A DNA stretch of 64,000 bases from Streptomyces mutabilis (GCF_014649815.1 NZ_BMTT01000001.1:434001-498000); one strand, 5' to 3'. Counted from the first letter of the stretch, positions 16,807 through 26,510 are shown. The notes: generated by a model not told the origin, from the letters alone. A program made the numbers and translations.

Positions 16807-18048
16807 TCAGTCGACCAGATCCCGCACCACGGCATCGGCCAGCAACCGCCCGCGCAGCGTCAGCACCGCACGCCCCTCCCCGTACGGCGCCTCCTGCAGC
16901 AGTCCCTCCGACAGCGCCCGTCGCGACGCCGTGAGCCCCGTCTCCCGCAGCAGGGACAGCGGGACGCCTTCCCGCAGGCGCAGCTCCAGCAGGATGCGCT
17001 CCACCCGCCGGTCCTCGTCCGTCAGGATCTCGCGCCCCGCGCCCGGCGACTTCCCCGCCGCCAGCGCGCCCGCGTACGCCCCCGGGTGCTTCACGTTCCA
17101 CCAGCGCACCCCGCCCACGTGGCTGTGCGCTCCGGGACCCGCGCCCCACCAGTCGGCACCCCGCCAGTACAGCTCGTTGTGCAGGCAGCGCCCGGCGTCG
17201 GAGGTGGCCCAGTTGGACACCTCGTACCAGTCGAAGCCCGCCGCCGACAGGGTCTCCTCGGCGATCAGGTACCGGTCGGCGTGGACGTCGTCGTCGGTCA
17301 TGGGGACCTCGCCGCGCCGGATGCGGCGGGCGAGCTGGGTGCCCTCCTCGACGATCAGGGCGTACGCCGAGACGTGGTCGGGTCCGGCGCCGAGGGCCGC
17401 GTCCAGGGAGGCGCGCCAGTCGTCGTCGCTCTCTCCGGGGGTGCCGTAGATTAGGTCCAGGTTGACGTGGTCGAAGCCCGCCGCGCGGGCCTCGGCCACG
17501 CAGGCCTCGGGGCGGCCGGGGGTGTGGGTGCGGTCCAGGATCTTCAGGACGTGCTGCTCGGCGCTCTGCATGCCGAAGGAGATCCGGTTGAAGCCGCCCT
17601 CGCGGAGAGTGGCGAGGTAGGCCGGGTCGACCGACTCCGGGTTGGCCTCCGTCGTGATCTCCGCGTCCGGCGCGAGGCCGAACTCGTCGCGGATCGCCTG
17701 CAGCATCCGCACCAGGTCACCGGCGGCCAGCAAGGTGGGCGTACCGCCGCCGACGAAGACCGTGCGGACCTCGCGGGGGTCGTCGCCGAGCACCTTGCGG
17801 GCGAGGCGGATCTCGTCGGTCAGCGTATCGGCGTAGTTGTCGCGGGAGGCGAGGACGCCGCCGGTGCCGCGCAGCTCGGTCGCGGTGTAGGTGTTGAAGT
17901 CGCAGTAGCCGCAGCGGGTCGCGCAGTACGGGACGTGCAGGTAGAAGCCGAGGGGGCGGTCGGCGGCGCCGGCGAGCGCGGACGCCGGGAGGGCGCCGTC
18001 GGCGGGGACGGGCTCGCCGTCGGGGAGTGCGGAGGGCATGCGTTCCAT
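16807..18048 (-). CDS. hemW: HemW, radical-SAM heme chaperone-like protein
   Basis: 413 residues, usual length for HemW. After about 30 extra N-terminal residues, FYLHVPYCATRCGYCDF holds the C-x3-C-x2-C iron-sulfur site (C42, C46, C49). VFVGGGTPTLL, TTEANPESVD and NRISFGMQSAEQHVL follow, then the HemN C-terminal domain. The missing fourth N-terminal cysteine and the length separate it from true oxygen-independent coproporphyrinogen oxidase. It binds heme and probably inserts it into respiratory proteins. An ATG three codons in is an equally good start. Confidence 0.9.
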   Translation of the reverse strand: MERMPSALPDGEPVPADGALPASALAGAADRPLGFYLHVPYCATRCGYCDFNTYTATELRGTGGVLASRDNYADTLTDEIRLARKVLGDDPREVRTVFVGGGTPTLLAAGDLVRMLQAIRDEFGLAPDAEITTEANPESVDPAYLATLREGGFNRISFGMQSAEQHVLKILDRTHTPGRPEACVAEARAAGFDHVNLDLIYGTPGESDDDWRASLDAALGAGPDHVSAYALIVEEGTQLARRIRRGEVPMTDDDVHADRYLIAEETLSAAGFDWYEVSNWATSDAGRCLHNELYWRGADWWGAGPGAHSHVGGVRWWNVKHPGAYAGALAAGKSPGAGREILTDEDRRVERILLELRLREGVPLSLLRETGLTASRRALSEGLLQEAPYGEGRAVLTLRGRLLADAVVRDLVD

Positions 18049-18099
18049 TGTCCCGCACGGCCGCTGCAGTTCGGTTGCCCGCCCCGCTCGGCCGCTCGC

Positions 18100-20079
18100 C
18101 TACTCGGCCTGCAGGACCAGCAGCGCCAGGTCGTCCTCCGGGGGCCGCGCCCCGAACTCGTGCACCAGCCGCCTGATCCGCTCCGCGACCAGCCCGGCGT
18201 CCAGGCCCGCGCAGTCGGCGAGCGCCGCGGCGAGCCCGTCCCCGTCGTCGAACTGGCGGGAGCCGCTGCGCCGCTCGGTGACCCCGTCCGTGACGCAGAG
18301 GAGGGTGTCGCCGGAGCACAGCTCGAAGGTCTCGCTCGTGTACGTCACGTCCTCGACGACGCCGAGCAGGGTCTGCGGTTCGGCGACCGCCCGGACGGCG
18401 CCGTCCGGGCCGAGGAGGAGGGGCAGCGGGTGCCCGGCGGAGGCGAGGGTGCAGTGGACGCCGCCGTCGTGCGGGACCAGTTCGCCGTAGAGCAGGGACA
18501 GGAAACGGGTCTGCGGTCCGTCGCCCGGGGCAACCGGTGGGCCACCGACGGCGACCAGGGCGCGTGCGGCGGCGTCGGCGGCCTCGGTGGCGTCGTCGAG
18601 GAGGAGCTGGTTGAGGCGGTCCAGGACGTCGGGGACGCCGTACTCCTCGCGGGCCAGCAGCCGCAGCCAGGGCCGGGCGAGCCCGATGACGACGGCGGCT
18701 TCGGGACCTTTGCCCTGGACGTCTCCGACGGCGAAGCACCAGCGGCCGTCACCGGCCGGGAAGAGGTCGTAGAAGTCACCGCTGGGGCCGCCCTTGTCGC
18801 ACGGTTCGTACACGAGGGCGCTGCGCACGCCGGGGATCTCGGCGACGGCGCCGGGCAGCAGGCCGCGCTGGAGGACGGCGCTGATGGTGGCCTGGCGGGC
18901 GTACTGACGGGCGGCGCCGATGGCGAGTGCCACACGGCGGCTGAGGTCCTCCACCAGGCCGGTGATCTCGTCGGGGAAGCCGGCGGTACCGGTCCGTCCG
19001 ATCACCAGGGTGCCGAGCGGCCGGCCCCCGGCGATCAGGCGGTAGGCGAGCGCGGCGCCGTGGACGCCGTCCGGGCCCAGCGCCTCGCCGGGCCAGGGGT
19101 GGGCGACGGGTCCGGAGCGCCACGGGTCGCGCGGGCGGGGCGGGTCCTTCTCCAGGGCGCGGCGCAGTTCCTCGATGAGGCTCTCACTGCCGTGCCAGAC
19201 GCGGGCCAGCCGTGCCCCCACGACCGCCCCCGGGGCGTCGCTCCAGGCCCCCCGGCCCAAGGACTCGTCCTCCAGCCACACCGCGCACCAGTCGGCGAGC
19301 CGCGGCACGATCAGCTGACCGGCGAGGGAGGCGACCAGGTCCTCGTCGAGCTGCCCGGCCAGCAGATCGGAGGCCTCGGCGAGGAAGGACAGGGCGCCGC
19401 GGCCCAGCCACTCGCGGTCGCGGATGCCGCGCCGGCCCGTCCCGGTCTCCCGCCCCGGCGGTGGACCGGCCGCGGCTCCGGTGAACCGCGGGTCGTCTTC
19501 CTCCTCGTACGCCTCGGTCCGCGCGGCGGTCCGCACCGCGTACGCCGCCTCCGCGGCTTCCGTCGTCTCCGCATCGGCGCCCGTGGCGCGCAGCCGCGCC
19601 CAGACCGTTTTGGTGCCCGGGCGGTAGGTGATGCCCCAGGCCTCCGCGAGCGCGGCGACGAGCCGCAGGCCCCTGCCGTACTCGGGAGTCTCCTGCGGCG
19701 TCTCCTGGTCGCCGCTCCTCGGCGCCCGGGAGGGGTGGTGGTCCGTGGCCTCGACGACGAGGGTGCCGGTCTCCTCCAGCCGGCAGACCACCTCGACGTC
19801 GGTGCCGGCGTGCACGACGGCGTTGGTGACCAGTTCGCTGACGGCCACCAAGGTGTCGGCGGTGAGATGCTCGGTCAGCTGGTCCGTGCCGGGCAGGCCG
19901 AGCGCGGACCAGTCGGCGAGTGCGGCCCGCACCATCGCGCGGGCGGCGCCCGGGGCCAGGGAGCTGCCGAGCAGGGTCACGTGCGCCCGCGCGCTTTCCT
20001 TGACGGATGCGCCGGCAGGGCGCGCGGGCGCACCAGTGGCGCGGGAGACGATCTCCCGTTGCGTCGGAATGGCCCCCAT
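18100..20079 (-). CDS. HATPase-GAF-PP2C (SpoIIE-type) phosphatase/anti-sigma regulator
   Basis: 659 residues with three parts. About residues 40-165 form an RsbW-like histidine-kinase ATPase (SELVTNAVVHA as N box, YGRGLRLVAAL as G box). About 220-390 form a GAF-like sensor. About 410-655 form a PP2C/SpoIIE phosphatase with the metal aspartates in GPSGDFYDLF, VGDVQGKGPEAA, CVTDGVTE and EDDLALLVL. In this family the kinase domain inactivates an anti-sigma antagonist and the phosphatase restores it, so this protein could do both in one stress- or development-linked partner switch. No antagonist or sigma gene is adjacent. Confidence 0.88.
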   Translation of the reverse strand: MGAIPTQREIVSRATGAPARPAGASVKESARAHVTLLGSSLAPGAARAMVRAALADWSALGLPGTDQLTEHLTADTLVAVSELVTNAVVHAGTDVEVVCRLEETGTLVVEATDHHPSRAPRSGDQETPQETPEYGRGLRLVAALAEAWGITYRPGTKTVWARLRATGADAETTEAAEAAYAVRTAARTEAYEEEDDPRFTGAAAGPPPGRETGTGRRGIRDREWLGRGALSFLAEASDLLAGQLDEDLVASLAGQLIVPRLADWCAVWLEDESLGRGAWSDAPGAVVGARLARVWHGSESLIEELRRALEKDPPRPRDPWRSGPVAHPWPGEALGPDGVHGAALAYRLIAGGRPLGTLVIGRTGTAGFPDEITGLVEDLSRRVALAIGAARQYARQATISAVLQRGLLPGAVAEIPGVRSALVYEPCDKGGPSGDFYDLFPAGDGRWCFAVGDVQGKGPEAAVVIGLARPWLRLLAREEYGVPDVLDRLNQLLLDDATEAADAAARALVAVGGPPVAPGDGPQTRFLSLLYGELVPHDGGVHCTLASAGHPLPLLLGPDGAVRAVAEPQTLLGVVEDVTYTSETFELCSGDTLLCVTDGVTERRSGSRQFDDGDGLAAALADCAGLDAGLVAERIRRLVHEFGARPPEDDLALLVLQAE

Positions 20080-20220
20080 GGACGGCTCCCCGGGCAGTGC
20101 GTGCGCATGCTTCGCAGTCAGTGCCGACTAGAGTGACAGACCGGCCCCGCCCATAAGCGCGGAGTTACCGAAGTGAACCGCCATGGGTGAGATTCGTGGT
20201 AGGCGAACACTCGAAAGTGG

Positions 20221-20241
20221 CCGAAAGCCGGACGGTTTCGG
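20221..20241. terminator. Hairpin downstream of the acyl-CoA synthetase gene
   Basis: CCGAAAGCCG and GGTTTCGG form an imperfect stem of six or more pairs just past the acyl-CoA synthetase stop on the minus strand. Weak and with a short loop; listed as a possible terminator. Confidence 0.3.
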
Positions 20242-20277
20242 GCATTCGCCGTACGGATCACGACGTCCGGGCCCGGG

Positions 20278-22155
20278 CTACGCTTCCCGCGACCCCTCGT
20301 ACATCTCCTCGATCAGGTGCTTGTACTCCCGCTCGACGACCGGCCGCTTCAGCTTCAGGCTCGGCGTGATCTCGCCGTGCTCGACGTCCAGGTCGCGGGG
20401 CAGCAGGCGGAACTTCTTGATGGTCTGCCAGCGCTGGAGGCCCTGGTTGAGCTGCTTGACGTAGCCGTCGACCATCTCGACGGTCGCGGGGGCCGCGACG
20501 ATCTCCGCGTACGCGTTGCCCGCCAGCCCATTCTCCTTCGCCCACTGCGTGATGGCGATCTCGTCGAGGGCGATCAGCGCGGTGCAGAAGTTCCGGTCGG
20601 CGCCGTGGACCAGAATGTTGGAGACGTACGGGCATACCGCCTTGAACTGGCCCTCGACCTCGGCGGGCGCGATGTACTTGCCGCCCGAGGTCTTGATGAG
20701 GTCCTTCTTGCGGTCGGTGATGCGCAGGTAGCCGTCGGGCGAGAGCTCGCCGATGTCGCCGGTGTGGAACCAGCCGTCGGACTCCAGCACCTCGGCGGTC
20801 TTCTCGGGCAGCTTGTGGTAGCCCTCCATGATGCCGGGGCCGCGCAGCAGGATCTCGCCGTCGTCGGCGATGCGCACCTCGGTGCCGGGCAGCGGCTTGC
20901 CGACCGTGCCGGTGCGGTAGGCCTCGCCGGGGTTGACGAAGGAGGCCGCGGAGGACTCGGTGAGGCCGTAGCCCTCCAGAATGTGGATGCCGGCGCCGGC
21001 GAAGAAGTAGCCGATGTCGGGGGCGAGGGCGGCCGACCCGGAGATGCAGGCACGCAGGTTCCCGCCGAAGGCCTCGCGGATCTTGGCGTAGACGAGCTTG
21101 TCGGCGACGGCGTGCTTGGTGCGCAGGCCGGCGGGGGCGCTCGCGGTGCCGGTGCGCTTGAAGTTGTCCTGGGTGACCTTGGCGTACTCACGGGCCACGC
21201 CGACCGCCCACTGGAAGATCTTGTACTTCGCCCCGCCGCCCGCACGGGCCTTGGCGGCGACGCCGTTGTAGACCTTCTCGAAGATGCGGGGCACGGCCGC
21301 CATGTAGGTCGGCTGGACCACCGGAAGGTTCTCGATGATCTTGTCGACGCGGCCGTCGACGGCGGTGATGTGACCGGCCTCGATCTGGCCGGAGGTGAGC
21401 ACCTTGCCGAAGACGTGCGCCAGCGGCAGCCACAGGTACTGCACGTCGTCCTTGGTGACCAGGCCGGTCGCCGCGATCGCCTTCGCCATGTACGACCAGT
21501 TGTCGTGCGGGAGGCGGACGCCCTTGGGCCTGCCGGTGGTACCGGACGTGTAGATGAGGGTGGCGAGCTGGTCCTTGGTGAGTGCGCCGACCCGCTTCCT
21601 GACCAGCTCGGGGTCCTTCTCCAAGCGGGCGGCGCCCCGGCGCTCCAGCTCGTCGACGGTGAGGACCCAGTCCTCGGAGGTGTCGGCGCCGGTCGCGTCG
21701 ATCACCACGACGTGGGTGAGGTCGGGCAGCTCGGCCCGCCTCTCCTTCGCCTTGGCCAGCTGCGCGGCGTCCTCCGCGATCAGCACCCGGCTCTCGGAGT
21801 CGGAGAGGATGTACGCCGACTCGTCGGCGTTGGTCTGCGGGTAGACGGTGGTCGTCGCGGCGCCGGCGCACATGATGCCGAGGTCGGCCAGGATCCACTC
21901 CAGGCGGGTGGAGGAGGCGAGTGCCACGCGCTGCTCGGGCTGCACGCCCAGCTCGATCAGACCGGCCGCGATCGCGTAGACCCGCTCGGCGGCCTGCGCC
22001 CAGGTCAGCGACTTCCAGTCGTCCGGTCCCTCACCCGACGCGGACGGCACCGGGTAGCGGTACGCCTCGGCGTCCGGCGTGGCCGCCACCCGCTCCAGGA
22101 AGAGCCCCGCCACGGAGGGCGGACGGTTCTCGATCAGTGTCTGTGTGTCGCTCAC
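20278..22155 (-). CDS. fadD: Long-chain acyl-CoA synthetase (AMP-binding)
   Basis: 625 residues of the adenylate-forming family. Core motifs are IYTSGTTGRPKGVRL (P-loop-like A3), YGLTESSA (A5), TGDIGELSPDGYLRITDRKKDLIKTSGGKYIAP (A7-A8, including the hinge) and a C-terminal lysine region. It activates fatty acids to acyl-CoA for degradation or lipid use. The GTG start at 22155 gives the normal N terminus. It is transcribed alone; a possible palindromic operator lies about 105 bases upstream. Chain-length preference cannot be read from the sequence. Confidence 0.9.
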   Translation of the reverse strand: MSDTQTLIENRPPSVAGLFLERVAATPDAEAYRYPVPSASGEGPDDWKSLTWAQAAERVYAIAAGLIELGVQPEQRVALASSTRLEWILADLGIMCAGAATTTVYPQTNADESAYILSDSESRVLIAEDAAQLAKAKERRAELPDLTHVVVIDATGADTSEDWVLTVDELERRGAARLEKDPELVRKRVGALTKDQLATLIYTSGTTGRPKGVRLPHDNWSYMAKAIAATGLVTKDDVQYLWLPLAHVFGKVLTSGQIEAGHITAVDGRVDKIIENLPVVQPTYMAAVPRIFEKVYNGVAAKARAGGGAKYKIFQWAVGVAREYAKVTQDNFKRTGTASAPAGLRTKHAVADKLVYAKIREAFGGNLRACISGSAALAPDIGYFFAGAGIHILEGYGLTESSAASFVNPGEAYRTGTVGKPLPGTEVRIADDGEILLRGPGIMEGYHKLPEKTAEVLESDGWFHTGDIGELSPDGYLRITDRKKDLIKTSGGKYIAPAEVEGQFKAVCPYVSNILVHGADRNFCTALIALDEIAITQWAKENGLAGNAYAEIVAAPATVEMVDGYVKQLNQGLQRWQTIKKFRLLPRDLDVEHGEITPSLKLKRPVVEREYKHLIEEMYEGSREA

Positions 22156-22257
22156 GACATCCTCCGTGGGCCCGCGACGGCGCGGCTTGCTCAGGTGCGG
22201 CTGGATTCACTCTCGGGCGGTGGTCGGGCTGGGGCTCGGACGGTTGCCCGATCACTT

Positions 22258-22275
22258 GTTTAACTCACGAGTAAC
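22258..22275. promoter_or_regulatory. Possible palindromic operator upstream of fadD
   Basis: GTTTAACTCACGAGTAAC has inner ACTC/GAGT arms around AC and partly matching outer TTA/TAA arms. This shape is common for TetR-type regulators of fatty-acid genes. It lies about 105 bases upstream of the acyl-CoA synthetase start in an AT-richer patch. Assignment is a guess from position. Confidence 0.3.
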
Positions 22276-22366
22276 TACGGGGCAGGCATCAGCGTAAAGG
22301 GCGAGTGGCCTCGGCGTAAGAGTCCGCACCCTGTCACTTCCTACAGATGCGCGCCCGTGACGTGCG

Positions 22367-22401
22367 AAGGGACCCGCCGCACTTTCGTACGACGGGCCCC
22401 T
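22367..22401. terminator. Imperfect hairpin downstream of lepA
   Basis: On the minus strand AGGGGCCCGTCG pairs imperfectly with CGGCGGGTCCCTT across about ten loop bases, some 50 bases past the lepA stop. Confidence 0.45.
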
Positions 22402-22450
22402 AGGTGGCCGATTTGCCCGGACTCGGCGTGCGGCGGGTGCGGTGTGGCGG

Positions 22451-24319
22451 CTACTTCTTGCCCTTGCCCGACCCCGCGCTGTCGTCGCTCGACAGCACCG
22501 CGATGAAGGCCTCCTGAGGAACCTCCACGGAACCCACCATCTTCATCCGCTTCTTGCCTTCCTTCTGCTTCTCCAGCAGCTTCCGCTTACGGGAGATGTC
22601 ACCGCCGTAGCACTTGGCCAGGACGTCCTTGCGGATGGCGCGGATGGTCTCGCGGGCGATCACCCGGGAACCGATGGCGGCCTGGACCGGCACCTCGAAG
22701 GCCTGGCGCGGGATCAGCTCCTTGAGCTTGGCGACGAGCCGGACGCCGTACGCGTACGCCTGGTCCCTGTGGGTGATCGCCGAGAAGGCGTCCACCTTGT
22801 CACCGTGCAGCAGGATGTCGACCTTGACCAGGCTGGAGGTCTGCTCGCCGGTGGGCTCGTAGTCGAGGGAGGCGTAACCGCGGGTCTTGGACTTCAGCTG
22901 GTCGAAGAAGTCGAAGACGATCTCCGCGAGCGGGAGGGTGTAGCGGATCTCCACCCGGTCCTCGGAGAGGTAGTCCATGCCGAGCAGGGTGCCGCGCCGG
23001 GTCTGGCACAGCTCCATGATCGCGCCGATGAACTCGGTCGGCGCCAGGATCGTGGCGCGCACGACCGGCTCGTACACCTCGTTGATCTTGCCCTCGGGGA
23101 ACTCGCTCGGGTTGGTGACCTCGACCTCGGTGCCGTCCTCCATGACCACGCGGTAGATCACGTTGGGCGCGGTGGCGATCAGGTCGAGTCCGAACTCGCG
23201 CTCCAGGCGCTCCCGGATCACGTCGAGGTGGAGCAGGCCGAGGAAGCCGACGCGGAAGCCGAAGCCGAGGGCGGCGGAGGTCTCGGGCTCGTAGACCAGG
23301 GCGGCGTCGTTGAGCTGGAGCTTGTCCAGGGCCTCGCGCAGCAGCGGGTAGTCGGAGCCGTCCAGCGGATACAGGCCGGAGAAGACCATCGGCCTGGGGT
23401 CCTTGTAGCCGCCGAGCGCCTCCTCGGCACCCTTGTGCTGGCTGGTGACGGTGTCACCGACCTTGGACTGGCGGACGTCCTTCACGCCGGTGATCAGGTA
23501 GCCCACCTCGCCGACGCCCAGACCGTCGGCGGAGAGCATCTCCGGCGAATTGGTGCCGATCTCCAGCAGTTCGTGCGTGGCGCCGGTGGACATCATCCGG
23601 ATGCGCTCGCGCTTGTTGAGCTGGCCGTCGATGACGCGGACGTACGTCACGACACCGCGGTAGGAGTCGTAGACCGAGTCGAAGATCATCGCGCGGGCGG
23701 GGGCGTCCTTGACGCCGACCGGGGCGGGGACCTCGGCGACGACCTTGTCCAGCAGCGCGTCGACGCCGAGGCCGGTCTTGGCGGAGACCTTGAGCACGTC
23801 GTCGGGGTCGCAGCCGACCAGGTTGGCGAGCTCCTCGGAGAACTTCTCGGGCTGCGCGGCCGGCAGGTCGATCTTGTTCAGCACGGGGATGATCGTGAGG
23901 TCGTTCTCCATCGCCAGGTAGAGGTTGGCGAGGGTCTGGGCCTCGATGCCCTGGGCTGCGTCGACGAGGAGGATGGTGCCCTCGCAGGCGGCGAGCGAGC
24001 GCGAGACCTCGTAGGTGAAGTCGACGTGCCCCGGGGTGTCGATCATGTTGAGGATGTGCGTGTTGCCCTCGTCGTGGGACGGGGCCCACGGAAGTCGCAC
24101 CGCCTGGGACTTGATCGTGATGCCGCGCTCGCGCTCGATGTCCATGCGGTCGAGGTACTGGGCGCGCATCTGCCGCTGCTCGACCACACCGGTCAGCTGG
24201 AGCATCCGGTCGGCGAGCGTCGACTTGCCGTGGTCGATGTGCGCGATGATGCAGAAGTTGCGGATCAGAGCCGGGTCGGTACGGCTCGGCTCGGGCACAT
24301 GGCTAGGGATCGCGGGCAC
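22451..24319 (-). CDS. lepA: Elongation factor 4 (LepA)
   Basis: 622 residues from the GTG at 24319. GTPase motifs [13 protein letters not shown] (G1), GITI (G2), DTPGH (G3) and NKID (G4) are clear, and domains II-V and the LepA-specific C-terminal domain ([15 protein letters not shown]) are complete. It back-translocates or remodels stalled ribosomes. The GTG gives the family's usual [20 protein letters not shown] start. An ATG at 24388 is in frame but adds residues without coding character. It is divergent from rpsT across a G-rich spacer. Confidence 0.95.
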   Translation of the reverse strand: MPAIPSHVPEPSRTDPALIRNFCIIAHIDHGKSTLADRMLQLTGVVEQRQMRAQYLDRMDIERERGITIKSQAVRLPWAPSHDEGNTHILNMIDTPGHVDFTYEVSRSLAACEGTILLVDAAQGIEAQTLANLYLAMENDLTIIPVLNKIDLPAAQPEKFSEELANLVGCDPDDVLKVSAKTGLGVDALLDKVVAEVPAPVGVKDAPARAMIFDSVYDSYRGVVTYVRVIDGQLNKRERIRMMSTGATHELLEIGTNSPEMLSADGLGVGEVGYLITGVKDVRQSKVGDTVTSQHKGAEEALGGYKDPRPMVFSGLYPLDGSDYPLLREALDKLQLNDAALVYEPETSAALGFGFRVGFLGLLHLDVIRERLEREFGLDLIATAPNVIYRVVMEDGTEVEVTNPSEFPEGKINEVYEPVVRATILAPTEFIGAIMELCQTRRGTLLGMDYLSEDRVEIRYTLPLAEIVFDFFDQLKSKTRGYASLDYEPTGEQTSSLVKVDILLHGDKVDAFSAITHRDQAYAYGVRLVAKLKELIPRQAFEVPVQAAIGSRVIARETIRAIRKDVLAKCYGGDISRKRKLLEKQKEGKKRMKMVGSVEVPQEAFIAVLSSDDSAGSGKGKK

Positions 24320-24402
24320 GCAGGGTCCTGATTCTTGAGGCGTCCGCAGTGTCTGCGGTCTCGGGTCGGATCTATACGTAGCTTCCATCGTCCCACGGGT
24401 GC

Positions 24403-24446
24403 GGGGCTGGGATGGGTTTGGGAGGGGTTGCGGGCGGGATCGGGGG
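24403..24446 (+). other. G-tract array with quadruplex potential, lepA-rpsT spacer
   Basis: The plus strand has at least eight runs of three to five G separated by one to four bases (beginning GGGGCTGGGATGGGTTTGGG). Further G runs continue to about 24550. This is the template strand for lepA and the non-template strand for rpsT. The pattern fits the canonical quadruplex rule. The spacer 24320-24672 holds this array, the rpsT promoter candidate and the rpsT leader, and no other gene. Confidence 0.55.
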
Positions 24447-24540
24447 CGGATCGAGTCCGGTGGGGGGGCCGTTGGGGTGCCGACTCCGGCTGGGTTCGGG
24501 GCCGGGGCGGGCCCGGTGCGGGGCCGGGCTTGGGCCGGGT

Positions 24541-24570
24541 TTGGGCGGGCTGAGCGGCCGCTGGTAGTGT
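24541..24570 (+). promoter_or_regulatory. Candidate rpsT promoter
   Basis: TTGGGC (24541-24546) and TAGTGT (24565-24570) are 18 bases apart and resemble the vegetative HrdB-type promoter. They would give an rpsT leader of roughly 95 bases. Confidence 0.45.
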
Positions 24571-24672
24571 GGGGGGCTGTGTCTCATGCCCTCTCAGCGC
24601 GAGGCACTCCTTCAAGAAATCACCGGCACGGGAGCCTCGCGGCCTCGTGCCTGAACCTGCAAAGGCTCATTC

Positions 24673-24939
24673 GTGGCGAACATCAAGTCCCAGATCAAGC
24701 GGAACAAGACCAACGAGAAGGCCCGGCTGCGCAACAAGGCCGTCAAGTCCTCTCTGAAGACCGCGATCCGCAAGGCTCGTGAGGCCGCTGCCGCGGGCGA
24801 CGTCGAGAAGGCCACCGAGTACCAGCGCGTTGCTGCGCGCCAGCTCGACAAGGCCGTCTCCAAGGGCGTCATCCACAAGAACCAGGCCGCCAACAAGAAG
24901 TCGGCCCTGGCGCAGAAGGTCGGCGCCCTCAAGGGCTGA
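24673..24939 (+). CDS. rpsT: Ribosomal protein S20
   Basis: 88 residues, highly basic and helical, starting [20 protein letters not shown] and containing [11 protein letters not shown] and [17 protein letters not shown], the S20 pattern. It binds 16S rRNA at the bottom of the 30S body. A GTG start is preceded by AAAGG eight bases upstream. The long leader and weak start codon would suit autoregulation as in other bacteria, but that is inference. Confidence 0.97.
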   Translation: MANIKSQIKRNKTNEKARLRNKAVKSSLKTAIRKAREAAAAGDVEKATEYQRVAARQLDKAVSKGVIHKNQAANKKSALAQKVGALKG

Positions 24940-25012
24940 ACCTCTTACCTGATCTGAATCGCCGGAAGGACCCAGGGCGGGCCCTCTCTCATCCGCTCCC
25001 GTCCGGCACCCA

Positions 25013-25054
25013 GGATCCATGCGCGGCCTGCGTTCGCCACGCGGGCATGGATCC
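25013..25054. repeat. Inverted repeat downstream of rpsT
   Basis: GGATCCATGC (25013-25022) is perfectly repeated in inverse as GCATGGATCC (25045-25054) with a 22-base loop. It may be a first hairpin of a tandem terminator after rpsT. Confidence 0.5.
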
Positions 25055-25065
25055 GCGAGCTTTGT

Positions 25066-25116
25066 CCGAAGGCCCCGGTGGCCGTCCTTCCCCAGGACGG
25101 ACGCCGGGGCCTTCGG
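25066..25116. terminator. Long terminator hairpin between rpsT and holA
   Basis: CCGAAGGCCCCGG pairs with CCGGGGCCTTCGG (25104-25116), and an inner GTCCTT/AGGAC stem closes on a CCCC loop. It sits between the convergent rpsT and holA genes and can serve both strands. Confidence 0.85.
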
Positions 25117-25187
25117 TGTGAGCGGCTGTCCGGCACGGATCACGCGCGTCCGTCTGGCCCAGGTTGCGCGCGCCTGTCCGACCCGGG

Positions 25188-26177
25188 TTACGCGCGCCCT
25201 CGGGAACGCGCCGCCCGCGCGATGGTCACCACACACTTCTCCAGGGCGTACTCGGGGTCGTCCCCGGCGCCCTTCACCCCCGCGTCCGCCTCGGCCACCG
25301 CGCGCAGGGCCACGGACACGCCGTCCGGGGTCCAGCCGCGCATCTGCTGCCGGACGCGGTCGATCTTCCACGGCGGCATGCCCAGCTCGCGGGCGAGGTC
25401 GGCGGGGCGTCCGCCGCGGGCGGAGGAGAGCTTTCCGATGGCCCGCACGCCCTGGGCGAGCGCGCTGGTGATCAGCACCGGCGCCACTCCGGTCGCCAGC
25501 GACCAGCGCAGCGCCTCAAGGGCCTCCGCCGCCCGTCCCTCGACCGCCCGGTCGGCGACGGTGAAGCTGGAGGCCTCGGCCCGGCCGGTGTAGTACCGCC
25601 CGACGACGGCCTCGTCGATCGTCCCCTCGATGTCGGCCGTCAGCTGCGACACCGCCGAGGCCAGCTCGCGCAGGTCGCTGCCGATCGCGTCGACCAGGGC
25701 CTGGCAGGCCTCGGGGGTGGCCGACCGTCCGACTGCGCGGAACTCCGCCCGCACGAAGGCGAGCCGGTCCGCGGGCTTCGTCATCTTGGCGCACGCCACC
25801 TCGCGCGCGCCCGCCTTGCGCGCGGCGTCCAGCAAGCCCTTGCCCTTGGCGCCGCCCGCGTGCAGCAGGACGAGGGTGATCTCCTCGGCGGGGGCTCCCA
25901 GGTAGGCCTTGACGTCCTTGACCGTGTCGGCGGACAGGTCCTGCGCGTTGCGTACGACCACGACCTTGCGCTCGGCGAAGAGCGAGGGGCTGGTGAGCTC
26001 GGCGAGGGTGCCGGGCTGCAGCTGGTCGGAGGTCAGGTCGCGTACGTCCGTGTCGGCGTCGGCGGCCTTCGCGGCGGCCACCACCTCCTGCACGGCACGG
26101 TCGAGCAGGAGGTCCTCTGGGCCCACGGCAAGGGTCACCGGGGCGAGAGGGTCGTCATTCGCAGTCTTCCTGGCCAT
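25188..26177 (-). CDS. holA: DNA polymerase III delta subunit
   Basis: 329 residues from the ATG at 26177 (MARKTANDDPLAPVTLAVG). It carries the delta-family features LLLDRAVQEVV, FAERKVVVVRNAQDL, LVLLHAGGAKGKGLLD, the domain with IGSDLRELASAVSQL, and a C-terminal helical collar domain. It opens the sliding clamp within the clamp loader. An upstream in-frame ATG exists at 26207, but coding similarity starts at the chosen one. It sits beside comEC, as in many bacteria, although two other genes separate them here. Confidence 0.9.
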   Translation of the reverse strand: MARKTANDDPLAPVTLAVGPEDLLLDRAVQEVVAAAKAADADTDVRDLTSDQLQPGTLAELTSPSLFAERKVVVVRNAQDLSADTVKDVKAYLGAPAEEITLVLLHAGGAKGKGLLDAARKAGAREVACAKMTKPADRLAFVRAEFRAVGRSATPEACQALVDAIGSDLRELASAVSQLTADIEGTIDEAVVGRYYTGRAEASSFTVADRAVEGRAAEALEALRWSLATGVAPVLITSALAQGVRAIGKLSSARGGRPADLARELGMPPWKIDRVRQQMRGWTPDGVSVALRAVAEADAGVKGAGDDPEYALEKCVVTIARAARSRGRA

Positions 26178-26255
26178 CGCGACAAGCATCGCACGCACCA
26201 CTGACAACGCCCCCCCGGCGGGCGTGCCGGCGCGGACGGGAACCGTCGGCAGGCC

Positions 26256-26510
26256 CTACGGCTCCTCGCGCCAGCCCTCCCACTCCCCCGCGAACTCGTC
26301 GAGCTCCCCGGGGTCCAGGCGCTCCTCCTCGTCACGCAGTACCACGAGCCACTGGGCGTCCTCGGCGTCGTCCTCGCCGGCCAGGGCGTCCCGGACCAGC
26401 AGGGGCTCCTCGTCGAGGCCGAACCGCTCCCCGAGCGCCTGGGCCACCTCCTCGGCGGCCTCGCGGTCGGGCAGCACCAGCACATGTCTCACGTCACTCA
26501 CGGATGCCAT
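26256..26510 (-). CDS. Small acidic protein of unknown function
   Basis: 84 residues, rich in Glu and Asp, with VRHVLVLPDREAAEEVAQAL, FGLDEEPLLVRDALAGEDD and LDPGELDEFAGEWEGW. It looks like a small ferredoxin-like alpha/beta protein but has no motif I recognise. Its ATG lies inside the end of the YceI gene (13-base overlap). A GTG at 26501 would instead give a four-base GTGA overlap, the more usual arrangement here. Expected to be translationally coupled to the YceI gene. Confidence 0.7.
   Translation of the reverse strand: MASVSDVRHVLVLPDREAAEEVAQALGERFGLDEEPLLVRDALAGEDDAEDAQWLVVLRDEEERLDPGELDEFAGEWEGWREEP

Noticed and set aside
16676-17149. 157-codon minus-strand frame as an intact gene
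   Set aside because: Only its last 31 codons look coding (Uma2-type start); the rest is antisense overlap with hemW sequence in the wrong frame.
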